Assembly: GCA_963991145.1 (NCBI GenBank)
Contig: CAXDOZ010000024.1
Span: forward strand, 1 to 26,416
Reading direction: 5' to 3'
From: CAXDOZ01 sp963991145
Lineage (GTDB): Bacteria > Bacteroidota > Bacteroidia > Chitinophagales > JABDMM01
DNA: 26,416 nucleotides
Below are positions 5,959 through 13,884 of the stretch, piece by piece. The notes below the pieces were generated by a model. It saw nothing but the letters and a program-made list of their open reading frames with translations. It was not told the DNA's origin and searched no databases. The translations under genes were made by a program, and so were the position numbers. Positions within the stretch are counted from its first letter, which is position 1. Each line of letters opens with the position of its first letter.

Positions 5959-8900
5959 ATGGAGCAGGTTCAAGCCTATATACCCAAGAACAAAGTCCGC
6001 ATCGTTACAGCGGCTTCTCTATTCGATGGCCACGATGCTGCCATCAATATCATGCGCCGAATTATTCAGGCGACTGGTTGTGAGGTAATTCATCTCGGTC
6101 ACGATCGAAGTGCACAGGAAGTAGTAGATACTGCTATTCAGGAAGATGCACAGGCGATCGCAATGACATCCTACCAGGGTGGTCATGTCGAGTATTTCAA
6201 ATACATGTACGATCTGCTTAAAGAAAAAGGAGCAGGACATATAAAGATCTTCGGTGGTGGAGGAGGAGTAATTCTACCCGAGGAGATCAAAGAGTTAATG
6301 GATTACGGGATCACCCGAATCTATTCACCGGATGATGGAAGAGAACTAGGTCTTCAGGGAATGATCAATGACATGGTAAAGACCAGTGATTTCCCAGTTG
6401 GAACTAATCTGAACGGAGAGATCAAACAACTCAATAAAAAGGATGAGAAGTCTATTGCCAGATTGATCTCGGCAGCCGAGAACTTCCCCGATGAGAATAA
6501 AGATGATCTGGACTCAATTGCGAAGGAAGCTTCTGCCATTAAAACTCCAATTCTAGGAATCACCGGAACAGGAGGAGCAGGAAAGTCATCTTTAGTTGAT
6601 GAGTTGGTTCGCCGCTACCTTTTAGATTTTCCTGAAAAGACCATTGGTATTCTTTCGGTGGATCCATCAAAAAGAAAAACTGGCGGTGCTCTCCTCGGAG
6701 ACAGAATCCGCATGAATAGTATCCGCAATGACCGTGTGTATATGCGTTCGCTTGCCACTCGACAGTCAAATCTCGCTCTTTCGAAACATATTGGGAATGC
6801 ACTTGAAATACTCAAGGCTGCAGAGTTTGATCTGATCATTCTTGAGACATCGGGAATTGGCCAATCGGATACAGAGATCCTCGAGCACAGTGATGTGAGT
6901 CTATATGTAATGACTCCAGAATTTGGAGCTGCTACTCAGCTTGAGAAGATCGACATGCTTGATTTCGCTGATGTAGTTGCAATAAACAAGTTTGATAAGC
7001 GCGGCTCACAGGATGCGCTTCGCGATGTGCGCAAGCAATACCAAAGGAATCATAAGCTCTTTTCAACCTCTGTAGATGAGATGCCTGTTCATGGGACAAT
7101 TGCATCTCAGTTCAATGATCCTGGAACAAATACACTTTACAAAGCACTCATTCACACTATTAATATGAAGACTGAGGCGGATTTCGAAAGCAAATTTGCC
7201 GCCTCTGATGAGATGAGTGAGAAGATCTTCATCATCCCGCCTAAGCGGGTAAGATACCTTTCAGAGATTTCCGAGAATAACCGCTCTTACGATCAATGGG
7301 TGGAGAAGCAGGCGATGATCGCTGAAGAGCTTTACCAGCTAACTGGTGCAAGAGAGTCTATCGCTTCCAGCGAGATGGATGACAAAGACCGGTTGGTTAA
7401 AGATCTCGATGAGCGCATAGAGAACCGCAAGTTGGAGATCGATCCAAAAGTTTGGAAGACCATTCAGGATTGGGAAGGAAAGAAAAGCCGCTACGCGGCC
7501 GATGAGTACGTATACGAAGTGCGTGGGAAGGAGATCAAAGTTAAGACTACGACTGAGTCACTCTCACATACACACATTCCAAAAGTTAGCTTACCTCGAT
7601 ATAGCTCATGGGGAGATATCGTAAGATGGAGCTATCAGGAAAATGTACCGGGCGAGTTCCCTTACACTTCAGGATTATTTCCTTTCAAAAGACAGGGTGA
7701 GGATCCAACTAGAATGTTTGCCGGAGAAGGCGGTCCTGAGAGGACAAACAAGCGTTTCCACTACGTGAGTTTAGCTATGCCGGCAAAGAGATTGTCGACA
7801 GCCTTTGATTCAGTAACTCTTTACGGAAGAGATCCAGATTACCGTCCTGATATCTATGGAAAGATTGGTAATGCTGGGGTAAGTGTTTGCTGTTTGGATG
7901 ACGCCAAAAAGCTCTATTCTGGATTTGACCTTTGTGATCCAAAGACTTCGGTTTCAATGACTATCAATGGTCCTGCGCCGATGCTGCTTGGATTCTTCAT
8001 GAATGCTGCAATTGATCAGCAATGTGAGAAATACATCAGAGAGAATGGATTGGAGAAAGAAGTTGAGCAAAAGATCGAGGCCATTTATAAAGAGAAAGGA
8101 GTCGATCGTCCGAGATACTACGCTGAAATTCCAGAAGGAAACGATGGACTTGGCTTGATGCTATTGGGTGTGACAGGTGATCAGGTTCTACCTGCGGATG
8201 TTTACGCCAAGATCAAGGCAGCTACTCTTACAATGGTTAGAGGAACCGTTCAGGCGGATATCCTCAAAGAGGATCAGGCTCAGAACACTTGTATTTTCTC
8301 TACTGAATTTGCTCTTCGATTAATGGGTGATGTTCAGGAGTACTTCATTGAGAAGCAGGTTCGAAACTTCTACTCGGTTTCTATCTCAGGTTATCACATT
8401 GCTGAGGCTGGCGCAAATCCAATTACTCAATTGGCATTTACCCTGGCGAATGGTTTCACTTATGTAGAGTACTATCTCAGCCGTGGAATGGATATCAATA
8501 AGTTTGGTCCAAACCTGAGCTTCTTCTTTAGTAATGGTATCGATCCGGAATATGCGGTTATTGGCCGTGTTGCGCGACGCATCTGGGCTAAAGCCCTAAA
8601 AGAAAAGTACGGAGCTAATGCACGTGCTCAAATGTTGAAGTATCACATTCAAACTTCTGGTCGCTCATTGCACGCTCAGGAAATCGACTTCAACGATATC
8701 AGAACTACCCTTCAGGCGCTATATGCGATCTATGATAATTGTAATTCGCTTCACACAAATGCATATGATGAGGCGATCACCACTCCAACTGAAGAATCGG
8801 TAAGGCGAGCCATGGCCATTCAGTTGATTATCAACCGTGAGTTGGGATTGGCGAAGAATGAGAATCCACTTCAGGGTTCCTTCATTATTGAGGAATTAAC

Positions 8901-9339
8901 TGATTTGGTTGAAGAGGCAGTGCTAAGTGAATTTGATAAGATCACTGAAAGAGGTGGAGTTCTTGGAGCGATGGAGACCATGTACCAAAGATCTCAGATC
9001 CAGGAAGAATCTCTGTACTACGAGACTTTGAAGCATACAGGGGAATTCCCGATCATCGGAGTGAATACATTCCTAAGTTCTAAAGGATCTCCAACGGTTG
9101 TGCCAGGAGAGGTTATCAGAGCTACAACAGAGGAAAAGGAGAATCAAATACAGACATTGAATAACCTGCACGAAGCTAATGCGGAAAAGGGGAATGCGGT
9201 GCTTAAAGAAGTGCAACGGGCAGCATTTGAAAATAAGAATGTCTTCGAACAAATAATGGAGGCAAGTAAATATTGCTCATTGGGACAGATCACAGATGCC
9301 CTCTTTGAGGTAGGTGGTCAGTACCGCAGAAACATGTAA
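5959..9339 (+). CDS. icmF: Fused isobutyryl-CoA mutase (IcmF): B12 domain, G-protein chaperone and mutase in one chain
   Basis: The 1126-residue protein interconverts isobutyryl-CoA and n-butyryl-CoA by an adenosylcobalamin radical rearrangement. Order of domains: B12 binding (about 10-140) with FDGHDAA, His25 the expected cobalt ligand, and a GGGGGV loop. Next is a MeaB/ArgK-like GTPase (about 190-430) with P-loop GTGGAGKSS (Lys209), ETSGIGQSD (296-304) and NKFD (343-346). Then a linker, and the mutase barrel from about 540, opening with SSWGDIVRWSYQENVPGEF and GLFPFKRQGEDPTRMFAGEGG. Gln775 in AQNTCIFSTEF occupies the place where methylmalonyl-CoA mutases carry Arg (VRNTYIF). Together with Phe574 this points to an uncharged branched acyl-CoA, as in IcmF. 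Length fits the family. I chose ATG 5959 because a -7 promoter element lies inside the upstream extension. Role: probably valine/leucine or butyrate carbon flow. Confidence 0.93.
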   Translation: MEQVQAYIPKNKVRIVTAASLFDGHDAAINIMRRIIQATGCEVIHLGHDRSAQEVVDTAIQEDAQAIAMTSYQGGHVEYFKYMYDLLKEKGAGHIKIFGGGGGVILPEEIKELMDYGITRIYSPDDGRELGLQGMINDMVKTSDFPVGTNLNGEIKQLNKKDEKSIARLISAAENFPDENKDDLDSIAKEASAIKTPILGITGTGGAGKSSLVDELVRRYLLDFPEKTIGILSVDPSKRKTGGALLGDRIRMNSIRNDRVYMRSLATRQSNLALSKHIGNALEILKAAEFDLIILETSGIGQSDTEILEHSDVSLYVMTPEFGAATQLEKIDMLDFADVVAINKFDKRGSQDALRDVRKQYQRNHKLFSTSVDEMPVHGTIASQFNDPGTNTLYKALIHTINMKTEADFESKFAASDEMSEKIFIIPPKRVRYLSEISENNRSYDQWVEKQAMIAEELYQLTGARESIASSEMDDKDRLVKDLDERIENRKLEIDPKVWKTIQDWEGKKSRYAADEYVYEVRGKEIKVKTTTESLSHTHIPKVSLPRYSSWGDIVRWSYQENVPGEFPYTSGLFPFKRQGEDPTRMFAGEGGPERTNKRFHYVSLAMPAKRLSTAFDSVTLYGRDPDYRPDIYGKIGNAGVSVCCLDDAKKLYSGFDLCDPKTSVSMTINGPAPMLLGFFMNAAIDQQCEKYIRENGLEKEVEQKIEAIYKEKGVDRPRYYAEIPEGNDGLGLMLLGVTGDQVLPADVYAKIKAATLTMVRGTVQADILKEDQAQNTCIFSTEFALRLMGDVQEYFIEKQVRNFYSVSISGYHIAEAGANPITQLAFTLANGFTYVEYYLSRGMDINKFGPNLSFFFSNGIDPEYAVIGRVARRIWAKALKEKYGANARAQMLKYHIQTSGRSLHAQEIDFNDIRTTLQALYAIYDNCNSLHTNAYDEAITTPTEESVRRAMAIQLIINRELGLAKNENPLQGSFIIEELTDLVEEAVLSEFDKITERGGVLGAMETMYQRSQIQEESLYYETLKHTGEFPIIGVNTFLSSKGSPTVVPGEVIRATTEEKENQIQTLNNLHEANAEKGNAVLKEVQRAAFENKNVFEQIMEASKYCSLGQITDALFEVGGQYRRNM

Positions 9340-9340
9340 T

Positions 9341-9712
9341 ATGGAAAAACAGGAAGGTTGCGGAGGATTCATCCTCCGGATGGCTTTATCAGCCGCAGCA
9401 ATTATCATAACCGGGATGCTCTTACCGGGCGTTGAGGTTACCAGCTATGGGACAGCAATCATTGTAGCCCTTGTTCTGGCATTTTTGAATTCAATGGTAA
9501 AACCTATTCTGGTCTTCCTAACACTACCATCCACACTGGTGACATTTGGGCTTTTCCTCATCGTGATCAACACTGCTATAATCCTTTTGGCAGATTGGTT
9601 TGTAGATGGCTTTAACATCGATGGATTCTGGTGGGCACTGCTCTTTAGTGTAATTCTTTCTTTTATCAGCAGCTTCTTTTATCGTCAGGCTGGGTTAAGA
9701 GAAGATGGATAG
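9341..9712 (+). CDS. YvlD/phage-holin-4 family small membrane protein
   Basis: The 123-residue protein is almost wholly hydrophobic, with four predicted membrane segments: about 13-30 (LRMALSAAAIIITGMLL), 38-55 (GTAIIVALVLAFLNSMV), 58-82 (ILVFLTLPSTLVTFGLFLIV) and 98-115. The features PGVEVTSYGTAIIVALVLAF and FLNSMVKPILVFLTLP are typical of the YvlD (Phage_holin_4_2) family, whose function is not established; the phage-holin name comes from topology and there is no phage context here. The ATG lies one base after the icmF stop (TAATATG), so the genes are surely co-transcribed. An in-frame ATG at 9314 inside icmF is a less likely start. Confidence 0.85.
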   Translation: MEKQEGCGGFILRMALSAAAIIITGMLLPGVEVTSYGTAIIVALVLAFLNSMVKPILVFLTLPSTLVTFGLFLIVINTAIILLADWFVDGFNIDGFWWALLFSVILSFISSFFYRQAGLREDG

Positions 9713-9872
9713 AACATCAAGAAAATTTGATTCCTCGGGAACAAAATCTCTGGGAAATCACTTTAAATATCGGCAACGCAACCCCAGGTGCGCCTTTCTG
9801 TCTGTAATACGGCAGCAGATGCCATACAGATAGCAGATATTTGCCAACCGATTGCCCAACTTAAAAAAACCA

Positions 9873-11921
9873 ATGAAGTACTTTGCCAGCGCAGCAATTG
9901 TATTGCTAACAACAGTATTCACCTTTGCCCAACATCAACATAGTGATGACCATTGTGCCACAATGGATGTTCTTCACGACGTTCAAGCTGCCGACCCTGC
10001 GGAGTATGCAGCTATACAGGCAGCAGAAAGACAAGTTCAGGATTTTATCGCCAACGGTGGTGTGATAAATAATGGTAGAGTTGTAATAACTATTCCAACA
10101 GTAGTTCATGTAGTTCACGAAGGTGAGGCGATTGGGACAGGTCGTAATCTTTCCGATGCGGTAGTCCAAAATCAGATTGATATTCTTAATGAGGATTTCA
10201 GAAAACTCAATGCAGATATTATTGATGTTGTTCCTTCTTTTCAGGGAATTGCAGCGGATGTTGAAATACAATTTTGCCTTGCGACGAAAGATGAACAGGG
10301 AAATCCAACAAATGGAATCATTCGCCATGAGATCTTAGGTGCTCCGTGGTCCTCAAACCAATTCAACCAAACAGTTAAACCGCAAACAAACTGGGACAGA
10401 GATCAATATCTGAATTTCTGGATCTGTGAACTATCTGGAACTCTATTAGGATATGCGACTTTCCCTGGTGGAAATGCATCAAGAGACGGAATTGTAGTTG
10501 GACATGAGTATATCGGACGTCCTCCATTCAATATCTATACAAACAATTACAATAGAGGAAGAACTGCTACTCATGAGATCGGACACTGGTTAGGTCTTCG
10601 TCATATTTGGGGAGATGGTGACTGTTCTCAGGATGATGGTATCTCTGATACTCCAAATCAGGATGGTTCAAATGGTGGTTGTAGCACCACAAGAACTACT
10701 TGTGGTTCGCTTGATAACACACAGAATTATATGGATTACTCTTTTGACCGTTGCCTTTTGATGTTTACTGAAGGCCAAAAGCAGGTAATGCAAGCTACTC
10801 TTAACTCTTCTCGTGTATCAATACTAAGCAGCCTTGGATGTGATAACACTCCTGTGATCACGCATAGCGGAAGAGTTGTAGATGCTACTACCGGACTTGG
10901 CGTAGCTCAGGGGAAAGCTTTATTTGATGGAGGGAACTTCCTTTATGAAGTGACTGGTGACAACAATGGAGAGTTTACCATTCAAAATTTCCGTGAAGGC
11001 ACCTATGATGTTTATGGAGGTAAGTGGTCATACCAGACTAATCAGAAATCTACCAACACATTTATCCAAACAGGAGACTTTAGCATTATTCCAATTACCT
11101 ACGGTGAATATTATGATGATTTCATAATGGATTATGGATGGACAGTTAGCGGCACAGCCGGAACTGGTGTTTGGGAAAGAGACTTCCCAGATGAAACTAC
11201 ATTTAACAGTATTCCTTCAAACCCTGGAGTTGATGTAAGTACAGACTATATAGGTATGGCCTATGTTACCGGAAACGGTGGCGGCGGGGCTGGTGATGAT
11301 GATGTAGACAACGGAATCACAACTCTAGAGAGTCCGATTTTTGATGCCAGCATCTTCGCAGACCCAAAGATCTCGTTCTATGCCTGGTTCTTCAACGATG
11401 GAGGAAATGGCGCGCCTGTAGATGACGACCTGGTTATCACTATTTCAAATGGTGCGACATCATTTACACTTACAACGATAAATTCAAATATTCCAAACTC
11501 TAACAGCTGGACCTTCTACGAATTCAATATTCGAGATTATATGCTTCCAACCAATACTATGCAAGTGGTATTTGAGACCTCAGACCTGGTCAATGGTCAC
11601 ATTGTGGAGGCTGGAGTAGATGTATTCAGAGTTTGGGAAGGATTGTCAAACAGTATTGAGGATCCAATTGAAGAGCTTGGGATGAATGTTTTCCCGAATC
11701 CAAGTACTGGTCAGTTTACGGTGAGTCTTGACAATCCGGCAAACCGTCCATTAACTTACAGTGTCTTTAATACCTTAGGTCAGGCTGTTGAATTTGGCGA
11801 GTGGCCCGAAGGATTAACAGATCAACTAAATATCGACCTAAGCGCTCAGGGTGCTGGAGTATATATCATCCGCCTGGAAGGCGAAGGATACCAAGACAGC
11901 CAGCGCGTAATGGTTCGATAG
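9873..11921 (+). CDS. Secreted M43-family (pappalysin/ulilysin-like) metalloprotease with type IX sorting signal
   Basis: A 682-residue protein starting at ATG 9873, MKYFASAAIVLLTTVFTFAQ, a clear signal peptide. A propeptide-like stretch is followed by the catalytic domain, with the extended zinc motif HEIGHWLGLRH (His234, Glu235, His238, His244) and a Met-turn at NYMDYSFDRC (Met287). These fit the M43 metzincins. After about residue 320 comes a carboxypeptidase-regulatory-like beta domain (SGRVVDATTGLGVAQG), then a MAM/jelly-roll-like domain (WTVSGTAGTGVWERDFP). The end is a type A sorting signal: MNVFPNPSTGQFTVSL through GVYIIRLEGEGYQDSQRVMVR. It should be exported by Sec, moved across the outer membrane by type IX secretion, and digest extracellular protein. 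An in-frame TTG at 9852 would add seven residues ahead of the signal peptide and is less likely. Confidence 0.93.
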   Translation: MKYFASAAIVLLTTVFTFAQHQHSDDHCATMDVLHDVQAADPAEYAAIQAAERQVQDFIANGGVINNGRVVITIPTVVHVVHEGEAIGTGRNLSDAVVQNQIDILNEDFRKLNADIIDVVPSFQGIAADVEIQFCLATKDEQGNPTNGIIRHEILGAPWSSNQFNQTVKPQTNWDRDQYLNFWICELSGTLLGYATFPGGNASRDGIVVGHEYIGRPPFNIYTNNYNRGRTATHEIGHWLGLRHIWGDGDCSQDDGISDTPNQDGSNGGCSTTRTTCGSLDNTQNYMDYSFDRCLLMFTEGQKQVMQATLNSSRVSILSSLGCDNTPVITHSGRVVDATTGLGVAQGKALFDGGNFLYEVTGDNNGEFTIQNFREGTYDVYGGKWSYQTNQKSTNTFIQTGDFSIIPITYGEYYDDFIMDYGWTVSGTAGTGVWERDFPDETTFNSIPSNPGVDVSTDYIGMAYVTGNGGGGAGDDDVDNGITTLESPIFDASIFADPKISFYAWFFNDGGNGAPVDDDLVITISNGATSFTLTTINSNIPNSNSWTFYEFNIRDYMLPTNTMQVVFETSDLVNGHIVEAGVDVFRVWEGLSNSIEDPIEELGMNVFPNPSTGQFTVSLDNPANRPLTYSVFNTLGQAVEFGEWPEGLTDQLNIDLSAQGAGVYIIRLEGEGYQDSQRVMVR

Positions 11922-12017
11922 ACCCCCATCGGTAATAGACTACACTTTATTTCTGCTGTTGGCAACATCGGATTTAAAGCAGCGTAGGGATATTCGTTAA
12001 TTACGAATTTTATTACC

Positions 12018-12689
12018 ATGAGGAACAGAGTCTTCCTTCTTGTTTTTTCCTTTTGTTTATTGGCTCTTACGAGCCGATCACAGGACATCAATGTCGGTGC
12101 CCAGATAGGTAGTAATGCTTCCTTTATCCAGGTTAATGAGGAGTTCACTCTCGATGGTGCAAAGTATAGCTTGAGGAATGAGAATGGGAATCTCGGTTTT
12201 AAGGGAGGCTTCTTTCTCGAGGTCAGAATCGGTAAGGTGGTAGTCCAACCCGAGTTCCTATTTACTCAAACCCGTTCAACACTTAGTTTTCAGGGACCGG
12301 ATCGAAGAGATCAGGCTGAGATCAGAATTAACAATCTCGAGATTCCATTCATGGCTGGATACCAGGTGTTGAAGTTCATGAGACTCTATGGCGGATTCAC
12401 AGTAAGCTATCCTATCACAGTAGAGCAGGTGGTGAATCAGAGCATCATCGCTCCTGTTAGTCCATATTATTTAGATCATTCCTTTCGATACAGTGTTGGG
12501 GTAGGATTCGATTATGAGCGATTGCGCTTAGACTTTAGATATGGTTCTGATATCGGTTCTGCCAATGGATCAGTCCTTATCAATAATGAGTTCTATCCTT
12601 ATGACTATCGCAGTCACAAGATCTCAGTGCAGTTAGGTTTGAGGATCTTCCAATACCAATCAAAAGAGACCGATAACGAGAAGCAGTAA
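12018..12689 (+). CDS. Outer-membrane beta-barrel protein (PorT/OMP_b-brl_2-like), function unknown
   Basis: The 223-residue protein has a signal peptide (MRNRVFLLVFSFCLLALTSRSQ). The rest shows alternating hydrophobic and polar residues with aromatic belts, as in small outer-membrane barrels: INVGAQIGSNASF, GFKGGFFLEVRIGKVVVQPEFLFTQ, FRYSVGVGFDYERLRLDFRYGSDIG, and a C-terminal HKISVQLGLRIFQY strand. This pattern is common in Bacteroidota proteins annotated as porin family or PorT family. I cannot claim it is PorT itself, since the family is broad and no other secretion core gene is adjacent. Its last 30 bases overlap, tail to tail, a small minus-strand frame (12660-12809). Confidence 0.75.
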   Translation: MRNRVFLLVFSFCLLALTSRSQDINVGAQIGSNASFIQVNEEFTLDGAKYSLRNENGNLGFKGGFFLEVRIGKVVVQPEFLFTQTRSTLSFQGPDRRDQAEIRINNLEIPFMAGYQVLKFMRLYGGFTVSYPITVEQVVNQSIIAPVSPYYLDHSFRYSVGVGFDYERLRLDFRYGSDIGSANGSVLINNEFYPYDYRSHKISVQLGLRIFQYQSKETDNEKQ

Positions 12690-12809
12690 TCCAAACTGCA
12701 TAATGATCATCAGAATAAAGGTCTTCCAGAAATTGAAACCCTCTCTTTTATAGTGGAGCGCAGTTAGGAGGGCGATTATCAGGATAATGATGACTGCGAT
12801 GTACTTCAT
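12660..12809 (-). CDS. Hypothetical 49-residue two-helix membrane protein
   Basis: A frame from ATG 12809 to TGA 12660 encodes 49 residues. The first hydrophobic segment is MKYIAVIIILIIALLTAL, then a charged hinge HYKREGFNFWKT, then a second hydrophobic segment FILMIIMQFGLLLLVIGLF. The regular helix-hinge-helix layout, with positive residues in the hinge and nothing else encoded between 12690 and 12831, suggests a real small protein. It starts 22 bp after the PorP/SprF stop on the same strand, so it may end that operon. A near-consensus -7 (TACATTCG) lies just ahead of its ATG, which would give an almost leaderless message of its own. Function unknown. A chance frame is possible because the length is short. 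Confidence 0.45.
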   Translation of the reverse strand: MKYIAVIIILIIALLTALHYKREGFNFWKTFILMIIMQFGLLLLVIGLF

Positions 12810-12831
12810 CGCGCGAATGTATCAGCTTAAT

Positions 12832-13866
12832 CTAATATCTGGGGCAGAAAAGTACTGGTTTTACTTCAGGTAATGCTCTTGGGTGACCAATGTAAACTAG
12901 TGTTAACTCAAGGCCTCCAAGAGCTCTTGGGGCTTCTTGAAGGTTGGATACTGTTGCATCATAACTTACTCCTATTCTCAAGTCAGCTAGTTGAACTGCT
13001 GCATAAGGAATAACTGCATCCATTCCTAGATCATCATTGATTCCATAAAGTCTTGTATATGCACCAATGTGAACCTCACTATCGTTTCCGAATTTGAAAG
13101 CAACGCCAAGTCCCGTATTCAGCTCATTAGTATTTTGTTGTCGCATATAAAGAACTGAAGGCAGGATGTCAACCTTTTTTAGTTCTATATCAAGTCCACC
13201 CTGAGCCATATAGCGGTAGCTTATTTCTAGTTCATCCCCTGAAGCAAAGCTTGCTTTTGGCTTCATGAGATGAAACATCGCACCACCCACATATAGCATC
13301 AGTTTCTTTGCTACTTTTCCATGGTAGAATAAGCCAGTACTTAGATCAAAGTAACCAATACGCTCATCCACGATATTTTCTCCTGTTGGCAAATTCCCGT
13401 TGAACTGATTGTTTGCATTGAATTGGTTATAGAACTGAAGATTGGATTGATCTAACCTGCGATTGGTGTAATCTGCCTGAACTCCGAGGGAAAGCATATG
13501 CTTCCCATTTTTGTCCAAAGCCTTATGGTAAGCTCCAAGGATCCCAATAGTAGTTGTGTTTAAACCTCCATTCCCAGCTCTGTCATGAAACATATTCATA
13601 CCCACTCCAAATGCATTCTTCTTTTGGGGGATACTAAAGTCAATTGATGCCCCGTATGTGGCAAATGGAGTACTTCCAAAATTCCCAACCTGAAACCACT
13701 GGTTACGATAAACTGCGTTTAAACGGTAAAGACCATCAAATCTGCCCGTAAGGGCTGGGTTAGTAAATAAAGGGGAATTATAAAACTGAGAGAAATGAAC
13801 GTCCTGAGCATTGCTATAGCTTAATCCCAAGAGCGAAATGAAAATTAGTGTGTAGAGCTTTTTCAT
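12832..13866 (-). CDS. PorP/SprF family type IX secretion system outer-membrane protein
   Basis: The 344-residue protein has a signal peptide (MKKLYTLIFISLLGLSYSNAQ) and the hallmark opening of the family, DVHFSQFYNSPLFTNPALTG, followed by YRLNAVYRNQWFQVG and PFATYGASIDFSIP. The remainder is a beta-barrel of the length expected (about 300-350). Family members act as outer-membrane partners of type IX cargo that carry a CHU_C (type B) C-terminal domain, helping to secrete or anchor them. Here it lies 18 bp downstream of exactly such a cargo gene, so the two very likely form one functional unit. I do not assign porP or sprF, since many paralogues exist per genome and the rest of the core apparatus is elsewhere. 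Confidence 0.93.
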   Translation of the reverse strand: MKKLYTLIFISLLGLSYSNAQDVHFSQFYNSPLFTNPALTGRFDGLYRLNAVYRNQWFQVGNFGSTPFATYGASIDFSIPQKKNAFGVGMNMFHDRAGNGGLNTTTIGILGAYHKALDKNGKHMLSLGVQADYTNRRLDQSNLQFYNQFNANNQFNGNLPTGENIVDERIGYFDLSTGLFYHGKVAKKLMLYVGGAMFHLMKPKASFASGDELEISYRYMAQGGLDIELKKVDILPSVLYMRQQNTNELNTGLGVAFKFGNDSEVHIGAYTRLYGINDDLGMDAVIPYAAVQLADLRIGVSYDATVSNLQEAPRALGGLELTLVYIGHPRALPEVKPVLFCPRY

Positions 13867-13884
13867 GGTTTTAGTTTTAGGATT

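Noticed and set aside
5959..9339. Reading the gene as methylmalonyl-CoA mutase
   Set aside because: The fused G-protein domain, the GLFPFKRQGEDPTRMFAGEGG segment and Gln775 in place of Arg fit IcmF instead.
9341..9712. Phage holin, implying a prophage
   Set aside because: The family is named for topology; the gene is coupled to icmF and no phage gene is nearby.
9852..9872. TTG start adding seven residues to the protease
   Set aside because: ATG 9873 gives a standard signal peptide; the extension would precede it for no reason.
12018..12689. Naming the small barrel protein PorT
   Set aside because: The barrel family is broad and no other core type IX secretion gene adjoins it; sequence features do not single out PorT.
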